A stretch of 64,000 nucleotides of DNA, taken from assembly GCA_023213315.1 (NCBI GenBank), contig JAKCPI010011637.1, positions 1-64,000 on the forward strand. Direction: 5' to 3'. Numbering within the stretch: the first letter of the stretch is position 1; each line of letters begins with the position of its first letter. The stretch comes from Euborellia annulipes. Taxonomy: Eukaryota > Arthropoda > Insecta > Dermaptera > Anisolabididae. This document shows, in pieces, positions 1-10,832 of this stretch. The notes below the pieces were generated by a model that was not told the origin of the DNA, did not search any database, and saw nothing but the letters and a program-made list of their open reading frames with translations. The translations under genes were made by a program, and so were the position numbers.

Positions 1-79
1 TCAATGTTAAAAAAACACCGATTATTTCTCTATAATCAGTTATGAAAAAATAATAGATTATTTCCGATTAATCGGTTCT

Positions 80-375
80 CCGATTATTCCGATTATTTTC
101 GATTAATCGGGAAACCGATTATTCCGATTATTTTCGATTAATCGGGAAACCGATTATTCCGATTATTTTCGATTAATCGGGAAACCGATTATTCCGATTA
201 TTTTCGATTAATCGGGAAACCGATTATTCCGATTATTTTCGATTAATCGGGAAACCGATTATTCCGATTATTTTCGATTAATCGGTTCTCCGATTATTCC
301 GATTATTTTCGATTAATCGGGAAACCGATTAATCGGAATAATCGATTAATCGGAATAATCGATTAATCGGAATAA
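80..375. repeat. AT-rich satellite, 35-bp then 17-bp units
   Basis: About seven head-to-tail copies of a 35-bp unit rich in CGATTA/TAATCG, separated by GGGAAA or GGTTCT variants, occupy roughly 80-324. They are followed by about three copies of a 17-bp unit built from the same words. Each unit contains its own inverted copy (TCGATTAATCGA type), so the array could fold into many small hairpins. No coding potential is seen. Confidence 0.9.
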
Positions 376-432
376 TCGATTATTTTTTATAATCGAAAAT
401 CGATTATTTTTTTCAATAATCGAACACCCCTA

Positions 433-689
433 ATCTAGATGGACGTTTTGAGAAATTAACTCAATTATGCAATTAATAAATAAAGAATTATATATATCAT
501 GTGTTGGTCCATGAGGTAATTATGAAAAACATATAACCAAGTATTTATTAATTTAAATCGCTTATTTAAATTAATAAATACTTGGTTATATGTTTTTCAT
601 AATTACCTCATGGACCAACACATGATATATATAATTCTTTATTTATTAATTGCATAATTGAGTTAATTTCTCAAAACGTCCATCTAGAT
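433..689. repeat. Perfect palindrome, two 126-bp arms, 5-bp spacer
   Basis: The arms 433-558 and 564-689 read as exact reverse complements around the 5-base spacer CGCTT; I found no mismatch. Both outer ends are ATCTAGAT. The inner 30 bases of the right arm plus the spacer recur as a direct copy at 869-900. This resembles a foldback or MITE-like DNA element or a recent hairpin-mediated inversion; no ORF is present. Confidence 0.9.
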
Positions 690-767
690 CGCGCCTCAGC
701 AGCGGAGAAATCTGAACGCTTGATTTGAGCGGCGTTTCTCTAGTAGACTGAAATCAGCGATCTGTCA

Positions 768-883
768 TAATTTAAATAAGCGAGTGCGTACTGTGGTCCA
801 ACAGTAGGGCATGTTGAGCGTAAATCGACAAGATCCGTGGTGCAACTCCCGGCGGTACCTACATTTTTCGCTTATTTAAATTA
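768..883. mobile_element. Mini inverted-repeat element next to the palindrome
   Basis: ATTTAAATAAGCGA at the left and its inverse TCGCTTATTTAAAT at the right bracket about 90 bases of higher-GC sequence. The right end is shared with the centre of the palindrome at 433-689, so the two look like parts of one composite. No target duplication could be assigned. Confidence 0.5.
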
Positions 884-979
884 ATAAATACTTGGTTATA
901 TTATATTTAAATATTAATGGGTTGTTAAAAATCCCTTGGATATTGAGGCTTACTTATTTTACACAAAAGAATTCTTTTC

Positions 980-1679
980 AAAAAATCTGGTGTGACTGGC
1001 GCACAGCACACAACTTTCTCTTACCTTCGGTAATCGAAAGTTGTGTACTGTGCTTGTCACACCAGATTTTTTTGTGTCGACATGTATTTAGTTTCCGACA
1101 GTAGGGTACAATTGAATTCAAGATGTAAAATTTATAAGTATGGGAAAATATTTATATTTTGATACCATGGCAACCATTTCTCCTATCTTTTCTACGGAGT
1201 ACAAGAGTAAAGTGGTCTTCAGAAGATTTCAATCACAAAATGAGAATATACATTTTATAGAGAATCTAAAAAATAATTGATTTTTGAATTTAAAAAAAAA
1301 TCGTTGGAGCGAATTTTGAGGAAATCGAAAAAAACTGAAAAAGTACATCAGTAAAGTACTAGTACTCTTTGGCCGATTTTGATTAAAAGCTTATTTTTCC
1401 GGTCCCGGGGGGTGTTTAACTTAAATATAAAATTTCAACCTCATAGCTCAATTCCTTCATGCTTAAAATTTGACACACACCCACACACCCACCCACCCAC
1501 ACACCCACACACCCACAGACAGACCATGTCGCGAAAACCACTTTTTTGGATTCAGGGGACCTCAAAACGTGAAGATCCATCAAAATCTCGACATCGAATT
1601 TTTGACATGAAACCAATACTTTCTCTCTATATATATATTACATATAATTACATATATACATAGGTAAGAGAAAGTAAAA
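980..1679 (+). mobile_element. 0.7-kb hairpin-ended repeat, copy 1
   Basis: One end is a hairpin in which ATCTGGTGTGAC and GTCACACCAGAT flank matched GCACAGCACACAACTTTC / GAAAGTTGTGTACTGTGC arms. The other end is a TATATA-rich palindrome closing with GGTAAGAGAAAGTAAAA. A variable (CA)n/(CCCA)n microsatellite sits inside near 1471-1525. The same organisation recurs at 18388-19062 (-) and 58965-59919 (+), and as fragments elsewhere. It has no ORF of note; a non-autonomous DNA transposon is likely, but the superfamily is unknown. Confidence 0.75.
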
Positions 1680-2142
1680 TATGTTTATCATAGTAGAAAA
1701 TTCATTTATCATTTAATATACGGTTGGCGTATCTCTTAAATAGTGGCGACGGATTGGGGTCTAGGTTTGTGACACATAAAAAAAAAAATAATAATAAATG
1801 TTAGGGGGCAACGGTTTTATTAAAATTCATTTTAAAATGTCTTGGCTTGGGGTACCCCCATCAAGGGCTGATAAAGGGGGGGGGGTAAAGGAGGCAATTT
1901 CTCCCCCCCCAACCCGAGATTAAAAAAAATTATTTTCAATGTAAAATTTTAAAAATTAATACTTAAAAATTTGATTTGTATTTATATTATGGCAAACAAC
2001 TACAGAATGTGCCTTTAAATTACCGAAATTAAGAGAAAACTGTGTGCTGTGCGACCAGTTACTCCAGATTACCCTCCCCCCCCCCGAGAAACACCTCTGG
2101 ATCCGCCTTTGACCTCCATACACGTACCTCGTTGTTTTAATG

Positions 2143-2341
2143 CAGGCATGTCAAATTCATATGATATTGCAGGCCACATGATCTGTAATATTTTGTACTA
2201 AGTGGGTGCCGCATGTTTGTACTGTTCAAAAAAATTAATAAAATACGATTGTTAGAATGAATATATTATGTATTTATTAGACTCAATATTTTTTTATCAA
2301 AAGCCTCGGCGGGCTGCTATTTGCCGCGTGTTTGACGCCTG
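2143..2341. mobile_element. 199-bp non-autonomous hAT element with 8-bp TSD
   Basis: The ends CAGGCATGTCAAA and TTTGACGCCTG form terminal inverted repeats starting CAGG. The octamer TTTTAATG is repeated exactly on both sides (2135-2142 and 2342-2349). An 8-bp duplication with CAG-type ends is the hAT signature. No transposase remains. Confidence 0.85.
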
Positions 2342-2482
2342 TTTTAATGGCTATTGATGAACACATTGGCTCTGAAAGCTATTGGTCCTGGATGATTTGT
2401 TTCTAAATTCATTTAAAATATTTATTCTAAATCATCAAAACTAGAAAGTTGTAACAGGGGGATGTATGGTTGTAGAGTAGAT

Positions 2483-2761
2483 GTTGAAAGAGGTAAGAAA
2501 ACAAGAAGGAAATGCAGCCAATGTAATCAATTTCGAAAGCCGACTCGTTCCTCTCACATACAGCGAGAAGGGCCATTTATACTTTGAAGATAATAGCAGT
2601 TTTTATTATTTCACATGAGGCCCTCGGGGAAAGTATATATGCCACAGCCCCAGCTCTGATGATGGTCCAAACCCTGGAATCGAAACGTTAGCCGTGGGCT
2701 GGAAATCAATAAAGAAATTACATTGGCTGCATTTCCTTCTTGTTTTCTTACCTCTTTCAAC
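2483..2761. repeat. Inverted-repeat element with hammerhead-like core
   Basis: Arms of about 45 bp at 2483-2527 and 2717-2761 are near-exact inverse copies. Inside, on the + strand, CTGATGA (2656-2662) is followed by a possible stem II (GGTCCA with TGGA-A-TC) and GAAAC (2682-2686), with CAGCCC/GGGCTG pairing around them. That is the order of a type I hammerhead core, although the expected cleavage base is G instead of A/C/U. Confidence 0.6.
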
Positions 2762-3366
2762 AACTAGAGAGTTGGAAGAGGGTAGCTAGAAGGGATCTTT
2801 AAATAAATGCTCTAAATTTTATTATCTAACTTGGCGCCACATCCTTTCGTAAATTAGTAAAAAATATCCACCTTGATTTCAGTTAATTTATTTTAAAAGA
2901 ATAAAGAAAAATAAATTTTTGAAATATTTAAGAAATTTTATATTACTTTTCATTTAATTATTTTATTCGATATTAAACTTTTCTTATAAAAGTTGCTTTT
3001 TGAGATTATCCGAGAGAATACTACCCCTAATCTGAAGCTCTGTCATTTGAATAAAAAAAGAGAATGTTTTACGTACGTATTAATTCATCTCATTTTATCC
3101 TCTCATCTCATCAACGTTAGAATAATCCCAAGCTGTTAAAAAAAAAAAAAAAAAAACGTCACAAAATAGCCCAGGGAGGAACTTGCATAAAGGCACAGAA
3201 GACAAATCCAGGTCAAAGGGAGATATTTTTGCTTTGTAAAAGATGACAATTTATTCGTGGCATTTAAATTCATAAACAAAATTGAATATCCTAATCACTT
3301 CTTTGATATTTAATAAATTAAAGTTCTCTTTTAATTATGTAAATAAACTAAACTTAGCCCAGTGAC

Positions 3367-3772
3367 CAGGGCCGGCGCAAGCTATTCTGCCGCCCTAGGC
3401 AAGATATTTTTTTTGCGCCCCCCCCCCAAAAAAAAAAACTTTAAAAATTTAATTTGCCACCCTCTCCTTAAAATTTTCCCTGATCTCAAAAAATTTTTCT
3501 GCGAAATTTTTTTTTTTTTTTTTCGCGGAACCAAAATTTTTTCCCGTGTGCTGCCTGCGGAACATTTTCTCTTGTGCGGAACCAAAATTTTTTCCCGTCC
3601 GAAAAAATTTTTTACCTTTTTTTTAGAGACACAAAATTTTTGCCGCCCGCGGAACCAAATTTTTTTTCGGGTGCCGCTTGCGGAACCAAAATTTATTTTT
3701 TATTTTTGCCGCCCTCTCCAGGTTGCCGCTCTAGGCGGCCGCCTAGTTTGCCTAGTGGACGCGCCGCCCCTG
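3367..3772. mobile_element. 406-bp non-autonomous hAT element with 8-bp TSD
   Basis: Termini CAGGGCCGGCGC and GCGCCGCCCCTG are inverted repeats, flanked by the exact octamer CCAGTGAC at 3359-3366 and 3773-3780. The interior alternates C-rich blocks with A/T homopolymers, which creates long but meaningless open frames. This is a deletion derivative without transposase. Confidence 0.9.
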
Positions 3773-3859
3773 CCAGTGACAAAAAAAAAAAACTTTTATT
3801 TTTTAAAATAACAACTTTTTATTTATTTATTTATTTATTTTTTCAATCCTTTTTGACAT

Positions 3860-4160
3860 CCCGGGCCATATAGACTTTAGCGATACAATTATTTAGATAC
3901 GATATATGGGGGTCCAGGAACATTTATTTATACAGTATTATTTGGTATCCAAATGAATTTAAATAAATATCCATCAGACTGCCTGGGATCCAAATCCGTG
4001 CCCCTTGGCTTTAAAACTATAAAGATTATCATATAAATCAAATGCTCTTTTGGTATCCAAATGTCTTAAATAAAATTATCGAACAGCCTGGCATCCGAAC
4101 CCGTGACCCTTGGAATAGAAGATCAGCAGCCTATCAACTACACCAAGCCCAAGGGTGAAA
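3860..4160 (-). mobile_element. tRNA-derived SINE, degenerate copy
   Basis: Read on the minus strand, a tRNA-like head (complement of 4080-4155) precedes the body shared with the SINEs at 15370, 25121 and 59249. The shared parts are the palindromic ATTTGGATACCAAA segment and the complement of GGGCCATATAGACTTTA. The head region occurs twice in degenerate form, so this may be two overlapping copies. Confidence 0.6.
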
Positions 4161-5133
4161 AAAATTATCATTACAAACAATTTTCAGGTCACAGTTTTTG
4201 ATTGGTCCACGTCATGAAGCTCCTCCTTGCTTATTTTTTCTATTTGGCAGCTTTGTTGACTGTTTATAACCTAGTTCACATTCATTTTGTTTTATTTGCA
4301 AATTGTATGGTTTCAGACTAAACTAATTTAGACCCTGGTATTTATACTGCTTTATTAATAATATGCTGTGTATAAATTTTTATAAATTGTTTGTTTCTAA
4401 CGATTTTTTACAAAGGGAGGAGCTCCATGACGTCACTCTTTTGAAATGGAAAAATGTAAACAAACCGAGTTTGACCCCCCCTGATTACGGGAAGTTGGTC
4501 AAACTGAGCGTGACAGACAGACAGACGGATATTAGCGCATTATATAAATAGATTTTTTACAATTTCTTCATAAATATTTTTATAAATTCTTTCCATTCCC
4601 AAATATCAGAATAATTATTCCACTGGAAACTTTTTGCCCATGTCAGATGAAACAAGTAGCCTAAAATTTATTTTGTGTTTTACTACTAGACTACCCCATT
4701 CCAATGATTTGTTTCGCTCCCCTTTTCATTTTCTCTAGTAGGGTCACTCTTAACGATGATGGCACTTTGGGGAAATTTATGGCAACTACTGACAGGGTGA
4801 TTATTCTTACTCGTTATCGACATGCTAACTCATTTGCTAGCGCAGCTTGAATTTGATATATTTGATAAATTAGACGATATATGTAAGATTACTTGCAATT
4901 CTCTAATAAATGCCTAGATTCATAAATTTCCTTTTTTTAAATTTGTTCAAGGTCATATTTTTCTCTTTTAGAGGTCATTTAATCCATATTTATAAATTAT
5001 TTAGTTGCCTGCAAACCTCTTCTAACATTACCTAGTTAAAGTAAAGAATTATATTCTTTTGGAACTTCCAAGAGATATTTTGGTTTATGTTTTTTTGGAT
5101 TTTTTATTTAAATTCTGGTATTTGATCTTCCAG
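4161..5133. other. No gene seen; repeat remnants
   Basis: An inverted pair (near 4205-4228 and 4417-4437, sharing AGCTCC and TGACGT words) and a GACAGACAGACAGACGG run near 4510 look like decayed transposon parts. The rest is AT-rich. It lies upstream of the Kunitz exon and may hold unrecognised 5' exons of that gene. Confidence 0.5.
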
Positions 5134-5298
5134 GGGACGTTTGTTTCGAGTCTAAAGACCAAGGGCTCTGCAGGGCTTCGACTCCTCGGTGGTTCTTTAA
5201 TCCAAGGGCTAATCGATGTGAGGAATTTATTTGGGGAGGCTGCGGCGGAAATCATAATAATTTCGATTCTCTTGCAACATGCAATACTGTATGTCCTG
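5134..5298 (+). CDS. Kunitz domain exon
   Basis: The acceptor TTCCAG and donor GGTAAGT bound 55 codons encoding a complete Kunitz fold: [10 protein letters not shown], then CR with P1 Arg, [18 protein letters not shown] and CNTVC. The open frame is interrupted by a stop if read in the longest overlapping ORF, so it is easily overlooked. Phase 1 on both sides makes it a movable domain exon. Confidence 0.9.
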
Positions 5299-8200
5299 GT
5301 AAGTTTATTTATTTATTTTTTTTATTAAATATAAGCTCATACTATTAAAGTTTTATTGAAGATCCAATGAAGAAGGCGTTAGCATTGCCTGTATGTTTGC
5401 CTTTAAAAGAAAAATAATTTATTTATTTATTTTTCATTATATAGAGATTTATTAGAAAGTCATACCGGTACCTAAAAAGTAGAGCCAATATTTTTTTATT
5501 TTAAAATTTTTAATTAAATGAGCTACTCTATGGCGTGACAAGTGCAAGTCTGTTCTTTACGAGAGCATGTTATAGAAAGGTTCACCTTTTCAACACAAGA
5601 AGCGCCACTAATCAAGAGCGCCTGTGAGTTATGCAAAATCTTTCCAAAAAAGGTTTTTTTTTTGCCTATTTACTCGGGATGCATGATGGCAAGTAGGGAG
5701 GGGGAAAGTTGCAACTTTGCTAAATTGTTTTTATATAACCTAATAATACTAAAATAAAAACAAATAGAAATTGGAGATTATAATATTAATATTTATTTAG
5801 AAATAAATAATTTAATAATTTAAATAAATAGTAGTCCCTTGACCTATGGCTCATTAACTTCTGGTTCGCATTTCATCCTAGGTGGAAAAATTTATTTCAA
5901 TTGAATTGTGTACCATTCGTTATAAATAAAGACGGAGCCTAAAAGACCTCAGATGCCGAAAAAGATGTTAAACAAATTCAAAAAATAAATAGTATTATAA
6001 TCGTCAATTGCGCATCCTAATGAAGGGAGGAGTTAATAATTTACAAGCCGGGACTTAACCCAAAGTCCCTGTGATTATTATGATATTATATGGAGTTAGA
6101 GTACCGATAAAAATGCTAAAAAAAAATGTTGACTCTAAAAATAATTTGAATTTTATCTAACAAAATTAATCTTATAAAAAGAAATGAAAACGTGATTAAT
6201 TCCGGTGCATCCGTGCCAAGTTTTTTCTTAATTACCACCTTAACTTAGACTTGGGATCGATCCAATATGACCTCATAAAAAATTTTAATTATTTATAAAG
6301 CTGGTTTTGTCCGTATCTTTCTTTGTTCTTCTGTAGGAGGTAAAGGGGTAAAGGGTCATATTTAAAGTTTGTATAATTAATGTTTTGGGCAACTAAATTT
6401 CTAAATCGTTTAAATTAAAGCAATTCAAATGTAGGAGAAAAAAAATGCCTAAATATTTTTTGTATTCGCTACTTAAAATGTTGCCTCAATTAGAAAAATA
6501 ACTTATATATTATATAAGGGACGACTCCAATGGAAACTATTTAGCATTACAAACCTAATCAGGTCTATTTTCTAAAAACAGACTTTAAAATTTAAAATAA
6601 ACAAATGGGTGTTAAAAACTAATGTAAAAACAATCAGCGTTAAAAAAATGCTATTCTCTAAACAAAATTTTAACAGCGACGTTAACATGTTGCTTTTATT
6701 TCATATCATATCATAACCTTCTTTTTAGGTTAAGGGGGTTCAGGAGCGACTTGCGGTTTTTTTTTAAATGAATTAAATTCATAAGATATTATTGGGACAT
6801 CGGGCTATAATTTTTTTAATGACTTTTTAAATGAATTAAAAAATTATCGTAATTAATTTTTTTGTTATCAAACAAATACAAAAAACAATCAGTCCCAATA
6901 ATCTTTAATTTTTTTTTTAATTTAAAAATGAATTTATTGTTATTATTAATCACATATTAATTAAAAAATTTTTAAAATAAGCTTAGATGATTTATTTAAA
7001 AATCAAATGTCAAATTAGTTAAGCATTCTTTCAATAGATGGCAGGCTAGTCTAACACCCGATATGGTATTAGCCTATATCTGGCCTATATTTATATGCTT
7101 TTATAAAAGGTACATAATATATAATAACATTTATAAAGTATTTATTGTTAAAAGATCAATGAAAATCAACCAAATGCATTTAATATTATTAGCTACCATT
7201 CTGACATCACATGAGTAACCACTTCGCTCCCGTTCCCCCTTAAGGACGTCATAAACACGACTTTACAGTGGGGATTAATGAATTTTGTCGGGGGGCGGTT
7301 TTTTTTTTTATTTTTTTTATTTAAGGACTTTGTGGGTATCTATGGCCATTTAGACCCTTTTCCTATTTATTTAAATTGATTGGTAACAAATTCAATTGAA
7401 ATTAAAGCCCGGAAATCATAATTTCTTTAGATTACTAGTTTTTATAACATTGTGAATTTCTTCTCGGGGGGGCGATCGCCCCCTCGCCCCCCCTTAATCG
7501 CCCCTGCGACTTTAAAATATTAAAGGCACCCCTAGACATGGCATTAATTTTTAACACTATTTACTAAATGTTAACGCTTTAGCTTTTAAAGTCTTTGTTT
7601 ACAGAATAGCTATTTGAGGCAAGGAAGTGATTTTAAAATGCATTTTTTAAACGCTGATTGTTTTTACATTACTTTTAACACCATTTGTTTATTTTAAATT
7701 TTAATGTCTGTTTTTAGAGAATAGACCTGAATCTGTTTTATGAAAAAAAATTTGGGTAGATTATTATATCAAATATAGTATTTGAAATGAAAATAAAAGT
7801 AATTCTAGTAACTTTCAGATTTCATTTTCCCTTAGTTTCTTATTAGATTATATTCTTCATAAGATTCTCTTGAGCTTCTTTTAATAAGAATATTTTATCA
7901 TGAATTTAATCAATCTTTAGAGAGTAAATTAAATACACCCGGTGTCAAAAATAGGGGAGTGAATTCCCTTCTTTCTTATTTCCAAATTTATATTTAATCG
8001 AAAGGGAAATATATAAATGATAGGCTTATAAAATCTTCAATATTTTTTTTTTTCTTTTAGTACTGAGTCAATGTGAACGTCTCCGTGAAAAGAACGAGCG
8101 AGCAGCCGAACGTTACAATCGCACAAGTAGCACTTTCCGACCAAGATGTGATCCAGAAACAGGTGCTTGGCTTCCAGTTCAATGTTTGGACGCAGTTGGT

Positions 8201-10403
8201 GTCTGTTGGTGTGTAAATCGACGTGGTGAGCCCATCAAGGGCACGTTACAAAGGGGAAAAGTTGGATCCCTGCCTTTGCCATTGAGGTGTTCAAGTAGAC
8301 AAGCGAGGGGACGAGCTCTGATCCCCCCGTTGACGAAGAGGCGCATTCCGATGCACGTGAGTAATCCTTTATAAACAATCTAATTTGAAATATCAAATGT
8401 TTATTTTTCAAAATTTATATCAATGTTGAAATACGTATAAAGTCAATAAAATAATTTTGAAACACATAACCTAGTGTATAATTTCAATTCCCTATAATAT
8501 CGTGTTTCAATTAGTCGTCAGTATCAATTTGATAAAAATAGAGTTTTGTCGAATGGCTTACATATATGCGCAAGATTAACACTAAAACAGAGGATTTATT
8601 TTTCTTTCTTTCATCTCTGAAAACCCTGATTGAATAATATTAACTTAAGTAGATGGAATATTATTAGATAAATACAACTGGACTACACTAAATTTTTTTT
8701 TCGTTTGATAAGTTATTTATAACAATATATAATAATCTCAGCCATTTTCTACATACTATAATTTCATTTTTTTAGTAATCGAACAACTTCTTAAAGAAGT
8801 CACCCTTCATGAATTGGATCTTTCGCCGATGTCCGAAGATTTATCGGCCTCGGAAACCCCTCCCCGGCCTTGGAGAACTCGATGCCAAGCTCTTCGTAAT
8901 CAAATGCTTTCTTCAGGGGCAATGTATGCAGTTACATGTGATTCCGAAGGGAGGTTTGTATTTTTAAAATTTATAATATTTTTTTCATTAATGGACATGA
9001 TTAAAAAATTTTTCTTCAATCAAGATTAATGTCTTTTTTTATATAAAAATGCATTTTAACAAATTGATTTTGTAGTTTATAATTATTGTTTGTAGATTTG
9101 AACCAACTCAATGTTATCCGGCCACAAAAGAAAAACCGTCTGAATGTTGGTGTGTTGATGAAGCTGGCAATCAATTGCCCAACACGACTCTTTTTACTAA
9201 AGGCTCTAACGTCTGCCGTAAGTGTTTTTATTTATATTATAAGAAATAATGCCAAGATAATAGAAATTTTGAGATTGATTGATATTGATAACTATAAAAG
9301 TTTTGTTCGAAAACGTCCGGCGCATGCTTATTGAAAAAGATCATATCATACTAAATGCGCATGCGCCGGACCAGCCAATCAGAAGTCATTAAATGATGCG
9401 GCTTCAGTGACGTCACTAAACCCTTTATTTCATATCTTTTATATGTAATTTTTTAATGGACGCTCTTTTAAATTATACAGACAACTTTAGTTCCCAACTT
9501 CTCCTCTATCTATATAATATTTATGATTAAGTAATATTATAAACATTAAAATACATGTCTTTATTCTCCTCATCTAGGACTTATCCTGTACTAAATTTTT
9601 AAAATCTTGGTTGATATCTAAAGTAAAATTGCTTATACGATTTCAATAACTTTTTTTTTTTTTTTACAGTACCAACGCCACTTGAAGGAGTTGAGGTATA
9701 TCTCGGCTTTCAAGGCAGCTATGATTCCCTTGTGAAACAGCAAGTGGAAGATCAATTGAAAACTCTTCTAGCAAGTCTCGGTGCTAAATTAAGACATAAC
9801 GAAGTGCATATTGAAATTTTCCCAGAAGCAACTCGTGTCAATTTCACCGTGATCGGCGCTAATAAAGTCGATGTTGCATTTTATTTAGAACAGTTGGTGA
9901 AATCAGACCGAATGGCATTCGTTGTCTATGATCGAGTTCAAGCGACGTCCCAACCTCTAGTTGCTGATATTACAAAATCCAGATTCCATCACAAATCATT
10001 TAATACCGGTGATGAGATTTTAGATAATAAAATTATCGCTTTGGAGAATCGGGATATTGTCTCGCAAGTCACTTCACCAACTTCTTTAATCACTCCGTAT
10101 CAAACGGCGATAATCATGCTCACTGTTTCCTCAGCGTTTATCATCTGCATTCTTATTGTATTAATTTTATTATATAGAAAGAAATTGTCTAGTACTGCTG
10201 AAGCAGAATTACGGAATAAGACAAATGCGCTAGATCAGCGATTTTTGGATAAAGATTCAGCTCCAATTTATGTTGTGGCACTTCCAAAAGGTCCACCGGA
10301 GGACCGTCAAGCTCGACTCAATGATTTACATATTTATGATACGTTAAATCTTTATGGCAATACGACAAACGATCAACCCACGGCACCTTCACCCACTTCC
10401 TAA
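5134..10403 (+). CDS. Kunitz - thyroglobulin-1 (x2) single-pass membrane protein, 5' incomplete
   Basis: Five exons join in phase: 5134-5298, 8061-8360, 8776-8953, 9096-9217 and 9670-10403, giving about 498 residues plus missing upstream exons. Exon 1 is a phase 1-1 Kunitz/BPTI domain with exact cysteine spacing (8, 15, 7, 12, 3). Arg directly after the second Cys is the expected P1 residue, suggesting inhibition of trypsin-like proteases. Two thyroglobulin type-1 domains follow, each with a CWCV core; that family often inhibits cysteine proteases. Then come about 110 residues of mixed alpha/beta, EpCAM- or SEA-like in position with an N-glycosylation site (NFT), a hydrophobic segment ([20 protein letters not shown]) and a tail of about 75 residues. 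The donor after exon 2 is uncertain: GTGAGT four bases earlier is stronger but would put exon 3 out of frame. I recognise the domains but cannot name an orthologue. Confidence 0.8.
6570..7735. mobile_element. Inverted-repeat element with nested hAT insertion
   Basis: A left arm of about 130 bp (6570-6700) matches the inverse of 7600-7735, sharing CAGGTCTATT, TAAAATTTAAAATAAACAAATG and AAAAACAATCAGCG words with scattered differences. It lies in the 2.8-kb intron between the Kunitz and first thyroglobulin exons. The arms are unequal, so the left one has probably lost sequence. Confidence 0.65.
7266..7506. mobile_element. 241-bp non-autonomous hAT element with 8-bp TSD
   Basis: Ends CAGTGGGGATTAATG and TTAATCGCCCCTG are flanked by the exact octamer CGACTTTA (7258-7265, 7507-7514). 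The interior matches the truncated copy at 33224-33420 closely, including the ATGGCCATTTAGACCC segment. It sits between the arms of the inverted-repeat element at 6570-7735. Confidence 0.9.
9300..9375. repeat. Short inverted repeat in intron
   Basis: GTCCGGCGCATGC and GCGCATGCGCCGGAC face each other about 35 bases apart, in the intron before the last exon of the Kunitz/thyropin gene. Probably a small MITE remnant. Confidence 0.5.
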
Positions 10404-10415
10404 GCCAGTGTTTAA

Positions 10416-10832
10416 GGCCGGTTTCACACGAGCATTTCCACACAATTCTCGTACTTTTCAACTTTGCAAATCCCAATTAAATTTCATTTCAAGCAACCAT
10501 CATTTATCCGTGTGGAAGGCTATTTTTTAGATAGTCTTCCTTTGGCTGCCTAAAAGTGATTTTCTCCGTGCAGCAGACGTAATTTATGTCAATACTATGT
10601 GGTATTGAAGTAAATTACACCGTGTAATTATTATAAGTGTAGGTGGTTGATGTGGAAAGGGTGAAAAAAGGCAACTAACAAAAAAATATTTACAAATATT
10701 TAAATTTTCTGTGTTTTTTTTTGTTGACTGCCTTTCTTCGTCCTGCCTACGTAAATTTCGCGGTAAATACTTCCGAAATTTACAATAGCTTGGAGTAGTG
10801 TGGAATAAAAAAAAGATCGTTTGAAACCGGCC
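10416..10832. mobile_element. Harbinger-like MITE in the 3' UTR of the Kunitz/thyropin gene
   Basis: Termini GGCCGGTTTCACACGA and TCGTTTGAAACCGGCC form inverted repeats. The trinucleotide TAA is present on both sides (10413-10415, 10833-10835), the TWA-type duplication typical of PIF/Harbinger. It starts 13 bases after the stop codon, so it is very probably within the transcript unless polyadenylation is immediate. No ORF is present. Confidence 0.75.

Noticed and set aside
61..375. CRISPR-like array
   Set aside because: Repeats are contiguous without unique spacers and the genome is eukaryotic; it is a satellite.
3362..3811. 149-codon open frame
   Set aside because: Lies within the hAT element at 3367-3772 and is made of C runs and AAATTTT words; no codon-like composition or domain.
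4214..4318. ORF beginning MKLLLAYFFYLAALLTV, like a signal peptide for the downstream Kunitz gene
   Set aside because: The ATG region is one arm of an inverted repeat (matched at 4417-4437), there is no usable donor in phase, and the ORF closes after about 35 codons.
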